Source: Hippophae tibetana
Lineage: Eukaryota; Streptophyta; Magnoliopsida; Rosales; Elaeagnaceae
DNA length: 64,000 bases
NCBI GenBank assembly: GCA_037013495.1
Contig: CM072810.1
Span: forward strand, 82,692,449 to 82,756,448
Reading direction: 5' to 3'
Shown here one piece after another: positions 1 through 13,108 of the stretch. Position 1 is the stretch's first letter. Every line of letters starts with the position of its first letter. The position numbers were made by a program, and so were the translations under genes. The notes beneath the pieces were generated by a model. That model was not told the origin of the DNA. It searched no databases and saw only the letters and a program-made list of their open reading frames with translations.

Positions 1-1500
1 GGAGACACACTATTGGAGAGTTTTAATAATAACGTGTGACCAATAAAGGCTTGGATATATGGCTTCCAATAGCAAGTCCATCCACCTTCCTTATTCGTAA
101 GGATTACTCAATTGTTCCTCTATGAGAATGGAGTGGCATAGTAGCATTCACCTAAGAATCTGAGAGTCAAGACCTGAAGGCTAAGACCTTCAAGTCAAAG
201 TAAACGACCTGGGTCATCTACGCATGCATATAAGACCTAATCAAGTAAAATTTATATGGCGACCTGATTAGGTAACGTTTATATGGCGATCAGGCAGCAC
301 TTAAATAGCGACTTGATTTTAGAGTGAATAATGAGACCTAAGGAGAGCCTAAAGGGTTTACCCCTTTAAACTCGGATTAATAATATGAATATACTCTTAA
401 CAACTTGGTAACCTTGCAAATAGGGGAGCTAATATAATATTTGATATTATATAAGTATCAGGTGTGCTACCTAATGACCTAGATCACATCGCCATAGGAT
501 GAACCACCTATTTTCCCTTTTTAAGAAACGTTAAATAAAATTAATAAGAAATTACTTAATGTGAATGTAGGTCGTTTGAATCTCAACTAAAAAAATAGAG
601 TGGACTGGTTCTCCCTTTGATGTCGTTAAAAAATGAACTAAAAAATAGACTAAGTATTTTTCTAGAGAGCAGACATAGTAGAATAATAGGAAAACACTTA
701 CCGGGTCAAAATTCTCTGAAAATAAATTTAAGTTAAAACGTATGGTAAAAGTAAATTTATTCACTATTTATAAAGTGAATGGGAAGCTAAGAGGTTTAAC
801 CAAAAAATAAAATTATTTAAAGGAATATTATTTGTAGTTAAATAACCTCGGGACCGAAAATTGTATCGTTTGAGTGGTTGTTATTTACTTAGATACATTG
901 AATCGATTAATGTGGGTTATTTAAAATAAAATAGATGACCATATACTATTCGCTTGACTTCTCAAAATCAAGAGAATAAGGGAGTTAATGTTTGGTATTA
1001 AATATGTGATAGACATACGACCTAATAAGTACAAGTACCCCACTAGGGTATAACGAGGCTATAGGGCTGTTTTAACAACGGCCTGGGCCCAACAAATTTG
1101 GTAAAACGTACAACCTAGTTGACCAGAGTACCTCCCAACGTGATAACGATCTTCCTTCTCCATGAGCGACTCGAGAGTTAGTTAGAGACCTAGAGTGACT
1201 TGTATGTAACGACCTAATTATGTAACGCTTATAGCGATCTGCTTTCTATTTAAATTAGTTCGTATATAATTTTACCATATATGTAATGATATACCCAAGT
1301 CACTTAATATGTACCCTACTATATACGTAGGATGTTATACATATATATACCATTTAAATTAGGAGAATAGATGATCTATTCATTTGTCCATATTTTCTAC
1401 TTATCTCTAAAAATCACTAGAATCCCTAACCATAGAATTCTCTCCAAACAAGTAAGATTTCATAAATAAAAATGAAAAAATAAATAATAAGAAATTAAGG
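1..1500. other. Intergenic DNA with short tandem repeat, no gene seen
   Basis: No credible coding region is visible. A unit of about 27 bp starting gacctaatcaagtaaaattt is repeated at 234-260 and 261-287, with a partial third copy from 288. A related sentence recurs near 1210 (cgacctaattatgtaacgc). The repeats may belong to the leader or LTR of a decayed retroelement, possibly the pararetrovirus that follows, but no primer-binding site or LTR pair was found. Confidence 0.4.
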
Positions 1501-2559
1501 AATAATATAATTAGAAATTTTGAACGAGAAATCATAACCCCAAAAGGTCATAAAAAACCAATTTCATTACCGGTTCGATATCAAGAAAAAACATTTAACC
1601 CATATAGGAAAGAAATAAATAGACAAAGATCAAGAGAACCTGATACTTCCAATAGAAGAATATGACCACTTAAAATGGAAGAATGGATACATTAGGGAAC
1701 TAGAAGTAATATCCTACCAAAATTTGAGCTCCATGAAAATTATAAATCCAATCACTTAGTTCTAAATTGTATAAGAATTGAAAAAAAAAACCTTAGATGA
1801 ATGGCCTAGTGGTATGAGTGTACTCATCTAAACGTCTCAAAATACACAAACAATCCCTTCAATCTACAAGGTATAGTAGCTTATAAAATGACAGGAAATC
1901 TTAAAATTTAGTTTTCAAATTTAACAAACCAATAACATTTATTAATGAAAAGGAATTCTCACGTAAGAAGATAATATTTAGATATAATAATAAATGAAAT
2001 ACACAAGGAATTTATTATAGTAGATAAAGGAATAACTACCACTGAATCCAGTGATAATGAAATCAATAAAACCAAATGACATTTAACAAATATAAAGATT
2101 TATAATATGTGTTACATATAATCTTTTATTTGTTAATATGAAATGTATTACTATAAATTAACACCTTATATGCAAACAATTTGTAAGAAAATATGTTTTC
2201 AAAAATTACCTAGAATATGACATAAAACTTTAACAGAAGGTTGGAATCATAGAAATAGAGAATCTATACTAGACACCTTAGGATAAATGCCAAGAAATAA
2301 ACAAATATAAACAAATAAGAATAAATGATAAAATATATTATGATATGAGAGATTTTAAAATAAAAAGAAAATATGGATCTAATATAAAATCCTACAAACA
2401 AAAATATAAAAAAATATAAGAAATTTAAAAGAAATAAATTCAGGAAATAAGATTTTTAAAAATATAAAAGAAAATTTAATAGGGAAACTTATAGAAAAAT
2501 ATATTTTAGAGGAGAAAGATATAAACCTCATGAAAACAATAATTATTACCCTTCAATGA

Positions 2560-2835
2560 AAAGGAAATGAAGATGTTAGATATGTAATGAAGAAGCCACT
2601 ATGCTAATGAATGACCTAGCAGGTTTCAACATAAAATAGAATTTAAAAATGAATTTTCACAAATAGAAAAAATCTTACAAGAAAATTTTAAGATGAAATT
2701 AAAACCAAATGAGAATTCAAATATAGATGACACTTACAATATTTATCTATAAGAGGAAACTGAGAAAAACATAACTAACTCGGAATATGAACACTTAGAA
2801 TATAAGTACTCTTCATCAGAAGATGAATGATTTGT
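2560..2835 (+). pseudogene. Pararetroviral capsid C-terminus with broken zinc knuckle
   Basis: Around 2572-2618 a Cys-x-x-Cys followed by Asn-Glu-Glu resembles a CCHC zinc knuckle. A stop lies between the two cysteines and a base appears to be missing after them, so the His and last Cys fall in another frame. About 200 bases further on the reading is rich in Glu, Ser and Asp and ends at a stop after SSSEDE (about 2815-2830), like the acidic tail of caulimovirid coat proteins. The identification rests on these two traits and on position before the protease. Confidence 0.5.
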
Positions 2836-2879
2836 ATAGTATTACAAATTCTAATGGTATCTTTATTTAATTGTAATGA

Positions 2880-3560
2880 AATTTAAAGGTTATGCTAGCT
2901 ATTATTTACATGCATATATAGATACAGGAGCTAGTATATGTGTAGTAAATAAACATGTATTCCTAGAAGAACTGTGGAAACAGGCACCAAAAGATTTAAT
3001 TATAAGGTTATAAAAAATATAGATATAATGATAATAGGAGAAAATTTTCATATTCTTACCATATATCAATAAGAAACATGAATTGATTTATTAATGAAAA
3101 ATAATTTTTTAAACTTAATATCAGCATTTTATACAATATTTAGACAAAATAAGTATAAAAGCATTAAACGTTAGATGGTGAAACTATTTATGTATCAAAA
3201 ATAAGAAAAATATTGATTGTATTAAACTCAAATTATATGCAACAAAAAATTTATTTAGAAAATATTTCAATAGATATAAAAGAGAAATAAAACTCTTTTC
3301 TTAATGAAATACATGAAGATAAATCCCTAGCAGATATTAGAAAATTATTAAAAATAGTAAGCTCATAAAATCCTTTAAATCTAAAACTTAATAAACCTAA
3401 AATGATTGCCAACATAAGATTAAGAGACCCTAGTAATGTTATTAAAATAAAATCAATAATTTATACTCTAGAAGATAGGATTGAATTTGAAAAACTAATT
3501 GAAGAACTTTTTGAATTAAAATTCATAATACCAAGTAATTCATCTCACTCTAGTCTAACG
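2880..3560 (+). pseudogene. Pararetroviral aspartic protease and polyprotein linker
   Basis: The protease active-site motif DTGAS is encoded at 2921-2935 in a short open stretch, consistent with a retropepsin-type aspartic protease that would process the viral polyprotein. Downstream the frame is interrupted by several stops (first near 3012), then a readable linker leads to the start of the reverse transcriptase. It lies directly 5' of the RT, as in caulimovirid polyproteins. It is non-functional because of the stops. Confidence 0.65.
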
Positions 3561-4480
3561 TTCTTAGTCTAAAAAGAAGCAAAAAAAATAAAATGATAAT
3601 AAATTTCAAAGCATTGAATAACGAAACCATTGATGATAGATACTTTATTTCAAAGGAAGAGGAAGTATTATCATTAATAAAAGGAAAGAAATACTTCTTG
3701 AGTCTTGATTGCAAAAGTAAATTTTGGAAAATAAGACTAGATAAAGAATCTCAAAAACTAATGAAATTTTGTTGCCCCCAAGGAAAATTCCAATAGACTA
3801 TTGTACCATTTGGATTAAAAAAAGCTCCAGGTACCTTTTAAAGATATATGGATAGCATCTTCAAAAAATTATTAAGTATTTGATAAGTATATATAGATGA
3901 TATTTTAGTCTTTAGTAGAGAATTAAATTAACATTATTTTAATATTATTAATATTTTACAAGAATATAGGAAATGATGCATTGTACTCTCTGAAAGGAAA
4001 CCAATAATTATTCAGTAGAAAATTAAGTACTTAGGGTTGAAAATTAAAGATGAAAAACATAATATATAACCATATATACTAAATAATATTCAAGGTTTTC
4101 CTAATGAATTAAAAGACAAAAACCGATTACAAAGATTTCTAGGATATTTGATAAATACTGAAGCATATATCAAGAAATTGTAGAAATACAAAAATGCTTA
4201 CAAGCAAAATTGAAAAAATATCATATTTGAAAATGGATAGAACAAGATCTTCTATATACAAATAAAGTAAAAGCACATATAAAAAATTTACCAACTTCAT
4301 AACATCTAGGACCAGATGATAAAATGATAATTAAAACATATGCTTCACAAGAATATTGGAGAGTAGTTTTGAAAGCAAAAGTATATGATAAATATGAATA
4401 CCTTTGTAGATATATATCAGGATTTTCCCATAATCTAGAATTAAATTATAACATTAATGAAAAAAATATCTGATTGTTAA
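3400..4480 (+). pseudogene. Pararetroviral reverse transcriptase and RNase H
   Basis: The longest open stretch (3593-3796) carries the N-terminal RT palm motifs, with FLSLDCKS... and FCCPQGKFQ as the usual D-x-K-S/F-W-x-I and C-P-x-G-x-F landmarks. The catalytic YIDD box lies at 3890-3901, after several stops. The RNase H part near 4340 reads TYASQEYW, where the family normally has T-D-A-S, so the first catalytic aspartate seems to be replaced by tyrosine. LNYNINEKN near 4440-4467 is the conserved downstream RNase H landmark. YIDD also occurs in Ty3-gypsy RTs, so the caulimovirid assignment depends on the downstream transactivator-like domain. Confidence 0.7.
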
Positions 4481-4674
4481 AACTAATAATAAATTTTTTA
4501 GGTATTTCTTAAAAACTAATATTGTAGGTAATTATAAATAAAGAAGATTAGTGAGATGACAATAGTGGTTCAATCACTGTAATTTTGATGTTGATCATCT
4601 CCTAGAAAATAAGAATAGTTTAGTAGATCTCCTTAGCAAAGAATTAGCACTTCTAACTATTTTTATACTTGTAG

Positions 4675-5420
4675 GAATGGAACATCTTGATATCAAGATC
4701 AAGATAAAAGAAAAAGGAGATAAAAATTCTACACGAACAACTCGAGTTTTTATACCTCGAGAAGTCACCTATGGAAACAAGAAATAAATAGGAAGAACTT
4801 ACTTGTTCAAAACAACTCTTAGAGTCCAAAAACTCTAAAGATAAATCTTTGTCAAAAATTCAATCTAAATAAGATAAAACTTCTAATAAAAGAATTCAAG
4901 ATGAAAAGGAACAACCTAACAATTCAAAAGAGAGTAACATCTTTGAAATAAAAAATCTAAATTGGGTTGATGAAGTAGAGAAAGAAGAACAAAAAAAGAC
5001 TTATGCGATCTATAATGGCCCAAAACTAGGAACCTACAACAACTTGACAGAAGCAATTAAATCTATTATTAAGTTTAATGGAGTAACTCATAAATGCTTC
5101 ACCAATAGAATTGAGGTTGATGGTAGTTATGTCAATTACAAAGTACCAAAACTAATAAATCTAAAGGAGACAGTAAGGAATTACTCTACAGTATTACAAC
5201 AAGTAACATACCTAGCAAGTTGACAACTCTAGGAAAAATAGTAAGGCCTCTAGTACTATTTAGAGAGGCATCTCTCTCAAAAACATCAAAGATGGTAAAG
5301 CATTCAATGCTATTCAGATAAACATCTCCCAGAAATTCATTAATCATTGAAGATGAAAAAAAGGTCAATATATAAATCTCAACAAGCCACAATGGTTGAG
5401 TCTCTACAACTTAGCTAGAA
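4675..5420 (+). pseudogene. Pararetroviral transactivator/viroplasmin-like remnant
   Basis: Between about 5000 and 5110 a frame encodes a YNGPKLGTYNN-like stretch followed by GVTHKCF. This matches the shape of the RNase H1 N-terminal/viroplasmin fold found in caulimovirus inclusion-body transactivators. In those viruses the protein allows re-initiation of translation on polycistronic RNA and forms replication factories. Here the region is lysine/glutamate-rich upstream and is broken by stops from about 5220 onward. Its place downstream of RT-RNase H matches genera that end with this gene. Confidence 0.6.
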
Positions 5421-5899
5421 AATATACCTAGGAACATATAAATGATATGAAGTTCTATATTGCGGAAAAAGGAATTCCCTATAGGGAGTAACTTCAACAT
5501 TTTGAAATAAGTTGATTGAATATTTGTTTACAAAGCTTTCCATGTAGGACTAATAGAAAACATATATCTAGAAATTAATTTAAGTGAATTAAATTATTTT
5601 TTGAAAAAACTTCAATAAAGCAATCAAGAACTTCAAGAGAAAGATAAAAGCAGGTGATGAGTCTATTTATCGTAGATTTTTCAGTTCACTAATAGATTAC
5701 AATATGGAATGATGTATCAGTCCTTATCACTTCATAAAGGTAGGGATTTTCAACACAAATAGAAAAAATTTCAAACCAAGGTACTTCCAGAAAAGAAGTT
5801 CAACACAGAACAACAGAGCACACAACTCATAAAATACACTACTTCTAGCATAACAACTCCCTCTGATAGAAATTTCAACTAGTAATTATGTATCTAATA

Positions 5900-8190
5900 A
5901 TTACGAGTGATTAAGAGTCTCTTCAAGGTTCTTAGTTGGCTTTAGAATTGCAATAATTATTATATTAGAAATAAAATGAAGTGCAATCACTCTTTTCTAA
6001 TAAGTCTAAATTAGACACCATCTATGTACAGATGCAAAAGACTCACTATTACCAAAAGGGTATTAAGGTTTGAGTAAAGTAAAGGCATAATTGGTGTAAC
6101 AAGAGAAGACTAATATAAAAGAAGATCGTGGTGGACTCATTAAGTTCAGATATAATAATTATAATTTTTAAACCAATTAAGGATCTTGAATATTCAAATA
6201 TTTACATATATCATTTTATAATACCGATAAACAAAAACATGAAGATAATAATACATAATGTTATGATAAAGAAATTAAAAAAATATTTTTAATATACAAG
6301 AAATACAAATATTAGCAACTAGCATTAAACAACTAGCTCTAACTTATTATCAAAACCATAAGGATATTAATATAATGTGGATAGAAAAGTTAATACCATT
6401 AGATTTAGGAATATTAATAGTATTAATCATAAGTACATAGAGATTATAGTATTTTTTGTAAATTTTAAGAACACCGTGAAAATATGTTAAATATCATATA
6501 TATTTTAGATAAATTTTAAAGACTGTTAAATCTTCATAGGTAGATTTTAGAAAATAGAGGTAGTAAGAATGATTAGAAATTGCAAATAGATTTGTATAAA
6601 GTTGGACAAGGAGTCAACTCAAGCATACTGGCTATTCGTAATCAGAGGTAAACACCCATAAAAATTTATAAACTTTTATATATGCTAAGTAGACGTTTTG
6701 AGGGTCATCTTGGCCTTTTGAACGACTGAGAAAGCCATATATATTTTACTAAATTAAAACCTTCATCTCTAGTAGACTAATTACTTTATGTCAAAGGTAA
6801 ACCCAAAAATATTTAAATTAAAAAAAAATTATTTTATTTTATAAGGAAGCTTTACAGTTTAGTTTGTCTTATTTGTTTATACCTTAAAATAAACGGGTTT
6901 TGATGGTGAATTTTGCCTTTGCATCACTGAAAAGCCTCTCGTTTATAACAAGATGAAAATAAAATGACAGAGGAAAAGGTTACAGGTGTGTGTCTGATTA
7001 AGTTATTTATATTGATTTAAAGATTTAGATTATAAAAAATATCATTTAATTCGTTAATTTTTTTAAAAAAATAATTAATTAGAGATAAATTATATTATTT
7101 TATTATTTTTATATATTAAAATATTATTTTATTTTATTAAGTAATTAAAACAAGTATTCAACTGATAATTAATATGAAAAAAATCATAGGTATTATAATT
7201 TTTTACTTAAATCAAAATTAAAATATATATTTAAATAATTTTTATTAAAATATTAATATTTTTTTATCTTTTTAAATATTTTCATATTAAATTTTAACAT
7301 TCACCGATAACTACTTTTTAAATATTTTCATATTAAATTTAAAATTTATTCACATTTTAATTATATTTTAATCATTTAATAAAAAAATATTAAAATAATT
7401 TATTTTATTATTAGCTTTCAATTTTTTTTAATACAACTAAGTGATGCCGAACAAATAATACCAATAAAAATTTCTCTAAATTAAGAGATAATATTAAGAA
7501 AATAGGGAGACGAAGTATAGAGAAGTAAATATCTTTTTTCTTATTGTTGTATATTACAAATACAATAATCAATATTCTCCATCTAAAAGATGATATTTTA
7601 AAATACGTTAAGGGGATTTTGGTTTCTTACATTTTTGAGCAGAGCATTTTTTAATATTTTTATTTTCCTTCTTTATCTCTCCAAGGCAGTACATAAATCT
7701 TATACTAACTGTTGAAAAATCAAATCACCTCTAAAAATATGATAATTATTTTTTATTTTTTAAAAAAGGAGCTCAGGACACTAAATACAGCTTTTAATAG
7801 TTAGAATTTATTACTAATTATATTTTACTCTTAAGCCACACAACTTTTTTTCCTCAACTTTTAGTCAACTGTCGATAGAATTTCCAATGCATGTTATATT
7901 TTTTCTATTGTTTTTGCCAAAAATTAATTATTTTAAACGCCATTGATGGAAACGATACTTTTATATATTTTTTTAATAATTCGATACAGGTTTTGAACAA
8001 GATTTAGATCAGTGATACCTTACTAACAAACAAAATAGTTGGATTGTATTTGTGCAGCTTTGTATATGTGTTTAATATATTGACATTATTTTTAATTATT
8101 AATATAATTAGCATATATTTTAAAAAAATTAAAAAAAATGTAACAATAAATAAAAATAAATCTAATTTTTAAAATGTTGCCTGTTTAATA
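5900..8190. other. AT-rich intergenic DNA, no gene seen
   Basis: No coding region is supported. Between about 7020 and 7440 the sequence is almost entirely A and T. It contains a near-duplicate of a segment reading tttaaatattttcatatta at about 7273 and 7317. The 6640-6980 part is less AT-rich and may be the edge of an old repeat, but nothing identifies it. Confidence 0.35.
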
Positions 8191-11100
8191 TTAACAATTC
8201 ATTTAAGACCTTACAAATATTAGTATTTGTCTTTCTTTGCGATTTAAAGGTGAATTTGATTTTATATATCACAAGATAAAATTTAAAAAATCAATGTTTT
8301 TTTTTCAATTTTTTCACATTTATAATCACCTATTAACACGATTAATAATCACATTAGTTAAAATAATTGGAGTAATTAAGGTTAACTCCAATGGAAAGTT
8401 ATAAAATAGTTTAACTTTTAGTACATAAGAAAACAAAGACTAAAGTTATAAAGATTAATTAAATATATCAAACCTTGAAGTACTATTTATAGAGAAAACT
8501 CTTCTTTATAATATTTAGAATTCATTAATTAATATGCTCTCTCCGTTATCTCTACCTATATTACAAAATCAAGTATATCTAGGTCACACAAACAAACAAA
8601 TCACTAAAAATAAAATATAGCTCATGTGTTAAGCACAGTTTCATAGAAAAAAAAATAAACAAACAACATAATAAAAATAACTAAACGATAATAAAGGATA
8701 AAAAACAAGTAGTAATTCACTAAATTAATTCTCATATTCTTTGAAAAAAAATTGACCTTGAATCTATGATGATAACTCCCCCGCGTGAAAAAGGTGATAC
8801 TTAAACAAACCACTCACTTTCAAGATGAGAAAATATGTAGATCAAGAGGCAAATTCAAGTGCTGGTGGTAGATGTCAACTGATAAATCCCTTTAAAACTC
8901 ATCCCAAATCCAAAGTAGTAGTAACACAATCTTCTAAATGAATGCAATAAATTTTCATCTAAATTTTTTTTGTTTCACTCTTGATTCCTTGATTTTGAAC
9001 TTTTTCACACCAATTTTCAACAAACCAACTAATTGGCAAATGATAAGAATTTGTAACTTCACTACAAACATTTCAAGAACAACACCCTCAAGTGTCAGCT
9101 CTTCAAATTGTGCATAAATGATTGGTTCAAATGAGCTATTGTGAGAATTTCATAAACAAATACCTCCTTGGTTGTTTGGGAAAATATAGATTTAGAACAA
9201 TCAAGATCAATTCTCTAACTAAGAACTATTGAACCTTCCACAAATACAACAATATTTAAATCTGAAGCATAAGACTCGGGCTCCATATTAGTATTTCCAA
9301 GCTCTAATAATTTATTTGTTTTCTCTTCAATTGCATCCATATCAACACATTTCACAAGCATATCTTTAGCACTATTCTAACAAATATCTACTTCATCCCC
9401 CATTTTATGACAAGATTTTCATACTCTTCAAATTCAAATCATTCAACTACAAAGTGCACCATGTTCCATAGAATTGATGGTCTATATTGAGAGAAAGTCG
9501 GCTTGCACTTTGAATTTAATCTTAGCTAGATTTGATAAAGAAAATGGGGCCTCAAAATGGACTCAAAAGGACAAAATGGATCAAAAACAATTTCACTAGG
9601 TTTTGGGTCAACTTGTTGTTAGCCTTTGCCAAAATACTTTTGACCCATTTCAATTTTCTTAATTCACTTGATCATTGTCAGCTTTGTGAAGGTGAAAGAG
9701 CTTCTTGAAGCTTTAACATTTTTTTTTTGCTAAGAGAGTACACCACCAATGCCTACGCCTCTACAATTCATGATGTCATTGTTAGTAGCTCATGAGTACC
9801 TAGGCAGGGGGAATTATATTTCTCCATTAAATCTATAATGCCTTATATTCATTTTACATAACAACTTTTTTCAGACTTTACAAATGTTAGTTTTTATGTT
9901 TTTTTATGATTTAAAGGTGAATTTGATTTAATATCACACAAGGTAAAGTTTAATGGATCAATGTTTTTTCTATTTTCTTCACGTTTATAATCATCTATTA
10001 ACACGATTGATAATCACTTATTAACATCATTGATGATCACATTAGTTGAAATAATTAGAGTAATTAAGGCCAACTTCAATGAAAAGTTGTAAGGTAATGT
10101 AACTTTTCATTATACAAGCTTTCAAAAGAAAAGAGAGACCAAAGTTTTAAAAATTAATCAACTATATTACACCTTGAAGGATTGTTTATAGAGAAAACTT
10201 CTCTTTACAATATTTAGAATTTATTAACGAACTTTCTCTCCCCACTATCTCTACCTATATTCCAAAACCAAGTATATTCAACTCACAAACAAACAAATGA
10301 CTAAAAAATAAAATAGTAGCTCATGTGCTAAGCACAACCTAAAGAAAAGAAAACAAACAAATGACATAATAAAAATAACTAAACGATCATAAAGGGTCCA
10401 AAACAACTAGTTGGAAAATATAGCTCACTATATTAATTCTCGCCTTCTTTGAAAAAGATTCGATCTCGAATCTATAATGGAAACTCTACAGCATCAAGAA
10501 GGTGATACTCAAACAAACCACTCACTTCCAAGTTGGAAAATATGAGGATGAAGAGGCAAACTCAAGTGAGAATGGTAGATGCCAATTGAGAAATCCCTGC
10601 AAAACTCATCCCAATTCCAAAGTGGTAGTGACACAACCTTCCAAATGAATACGTCAAATTTTAAACTAAATTTTCTTTGTTTCTATCTTGACTCCTTGAT
10701 TTTGAACTTTTTCACACCAATTTTCAACAAACCAATTAATTGGAAAACGATAAGAATTTGTAACTTCACTACAAACTCTTCAAGAACAACGCCCTAAGTG
10801 TCGGCTCTTCAAGTTTTACATAAATGATTGGTTCAATATGACTTATTGTGAAAATTTCATAAACAAATACCGCCTTAGTTATTTGGGCAAATATAGATTG
10901 AGAACAATTAAAATCAATTCTCTATGTAAGGACTATTAAACCTCCAACAAATATAATAATATTTAAATCTAAAGCACCAAACTCGAGCTCCATATTAGAA
11001 TTTTCAAGCTCTAATAATTTATTTGTTTTCTCTTCAATTGCATCCATATTAGTACATTTCATAAGCATATCTTGAGCACTATTCTTACAAATATCTATTC

Positions 11101-12856
11101 CATCTCCCAGTTTATAATAAGTATTTCCATACTCCTCAAATTCAAATCATTAAATTACAAAGTGCATCATATTAGAAAGAATTAATGGTCTACCTTGAGA
11201 TAAAGTCGACTTACTTGGAATTTAAAGTTGGCTAAACTTGATGAAGCAAATGGGGCCTTAAAATGGATTGGAAAGGAAAAATGGAATCAAATGTTTTTTT
11301 TTCACTATGTTTTGGGTCAACTTGTTGTTATGTCTTGCCATTATGTTTTGGCTCATTTCAATTTCTATATTCACTTGATTCTTTTCACCTTTGTCAAATG
11401 TGAATAGAACTTCTTGAAGCTTCCACTATTGTGTTTGCTATGGGAGTACAACCAATAATGTCACCGCCTCTACAATCCATGATGTAGTTCTTAGTGGCTC
11501 ATGAGTACCGAAGGGAGGGGGAATCGTATTTCTACGAGAAATTTATAATGGCTTATATTTATTTTACATAACAACACCATTAAGACCTTACAAATGTTAG
11601 TCTTTACGTTTCTTTGTAATGTAAAGGTGAATTTGATTTTATATAACACAAGGTAAAGTTTATAAAGTCATTGTTTTTCTATTTTTTTCAAATTTATAAT
11701 CACCTATTAACACGGCCAATAATTACATTAGTTAACATAATTAGAGTAATTAAAGCCAATTATAACGGAAAGTTATAAAATAATGTAACTTTAATCTTTC
11801 AAAAGAAAACAACGACTAAAGTTTTAAAAATTAATCAACTATATTAAACCTTAAAGGACTGTTTATAGAGAAAACTCATCTTTACAATATTTAAAATTCA
11901 TTAACTAGCATGTTCTCCCTATTATCTCTACTTATATTCTAAAAAGCAAGTAATCCAACTGACACAAACAACAAATAACTAAAAATAAAATAATAGCTCA
12001 AGTGCTACGCATAACCTTAGAGAAGGGAAAATAAACAAATGACATAATAAAAATAACTAAACGATAATAAAAGGCCCAAAAAAATTAATAGCTTACTACA
12101 TTAATTCTCATCTTCTTTGAAAAAGATTTGACCTCGAATTTATAATGGAAACTCTACATCATCAAGAGGATGATACTCGAATAAACCACTCACTTTCAAG
12201 GTGGGAAAATATGCGAATGAAGAAGCAAGCTCAAGTGAGAATGGTAGATGCCAACTGAGAAATCCCTTCAAAACTCATCTCAAATCCAAAGTGGTAGTGA
12301 CACAACCTTCCAAATGAATGCGTCAAATTTTTCACCTAAATTTTCTTTGTTTTTTCTTGACCACTTGATTTTGAAAATTTTCATACCAATTTTCAACAAA
12401 CCAATTACTTGGCAAATGATAAGAACTTGTAGCTTCACTACAAACACTTCAAGAACAACACCCTCAAGTGTCGGCTCTTCAAGTTATACATATATGATTG
12501 ATTCATTATGAGCTATTGTGGGAATTTCATAAACAGGTACCCCTTGGTTGTTTGGGCAAATATAGATTTAGAACAACAAGATCGATTCTCTAACTAAGAA
12601 CTATTGAACCTCCAACAAATACAACAATATTTAAATTTGAAGCATCAAATTAGGGCTCCATATTAGTATTTTCAAGCTTTAATAATTTATTTTTTTCTCT
12701 TTAATTGAATCCATATCAACACCTTTCCCAAGCATATTTTGAGAACTATTCTTACAAATATCCACTCTATCTCCCAATTTATGACAAGTATTTCCCGACT
12801 CCATAAATTCATATCATTCAACTTCAAAGTGTATCATATTAGAGAGAATGGATGGT

Positions 12857-13108
12857 CTATCTTGAGATAAAGTCAGGTTTCACTTTGAATTTAAACTTGT
12901 CTAGACTTGATGAAGCAAAAAGGCCCTCAAAAGGACAAATTGGATCAAATGCTTTTTCACTATGTTTTAGGTCAACTACATGATAGGCCTTGCCATAATA
13001 TTTTTGGCCCATTTCAATTTCTAAATTCACTTCATCCTTGTCACCTTTGTGAAGGTGAAGAACTTCTTGAAGCTTCCACCATTCTTTTTGTTGGAAGAGT
13101 ATAACCAA
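12857..13108 (-). pseudogene. Decayed reading frame of the tandem unit, unknown product
   Basis: This 83-codon minus-strand stretch is the best preserved reading frame of the repeat unit. It reads as a charged, soluble segment (LHLHKGDKDEVN, GKAYHVVDLKHSEKAFDP, ASSSLDKFKF) with no membrane segment. Related minus-strand peptides can be found in the other units with stops and shifts, for example near 9600, 11300, 16050 and 17700. A second piece of the same unit, seen in several copies (e.g. 11150-10960), contains DICKNSAQDML and MDAIEEKTNKLLEL. I do not recognise the family. It could be a fragment of a captured host gene or of an unusual retroelement polyprotein. Confidence 0.35.

Larger units (their letters stand above)
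2560..5800 (+). mobile_element. Endogenous pararetrovirus remnant (Caulimoviridae-like), highly degraded
   Basis: Pieces of a plant pararetrovirus genome occur in the expected order on the plus strand. They are a capsid-type zinc knuckle near 2570-2620, an aspartic protease at about 2920, reverse transcriptase at 3400-4200, RNase H around 4340-4470, and a viroplasmin/transactivator-like domain near 5000-5110. Stop codons and frame changes are frequent in every part, so no intact product can be made. No LTRs flank it, which fits a DNA pararetrovirus better than a Ty3-gypsy element. The transactivator-like segment is the main argument for Caulimoviridae; the genus is uncertain. A movement protein was not recognised, and the copy may begin upstream of 2560. 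Confidence 0.72.

Noticed and set aside
3400..4480. Ty3-gypsy alternative for the left RT remnant
   Set aside because: No integrase domain follows RNase H, no LTRs were found, and a viroplasmin-like domain follows instead; the pararetrovirus reading fits better.
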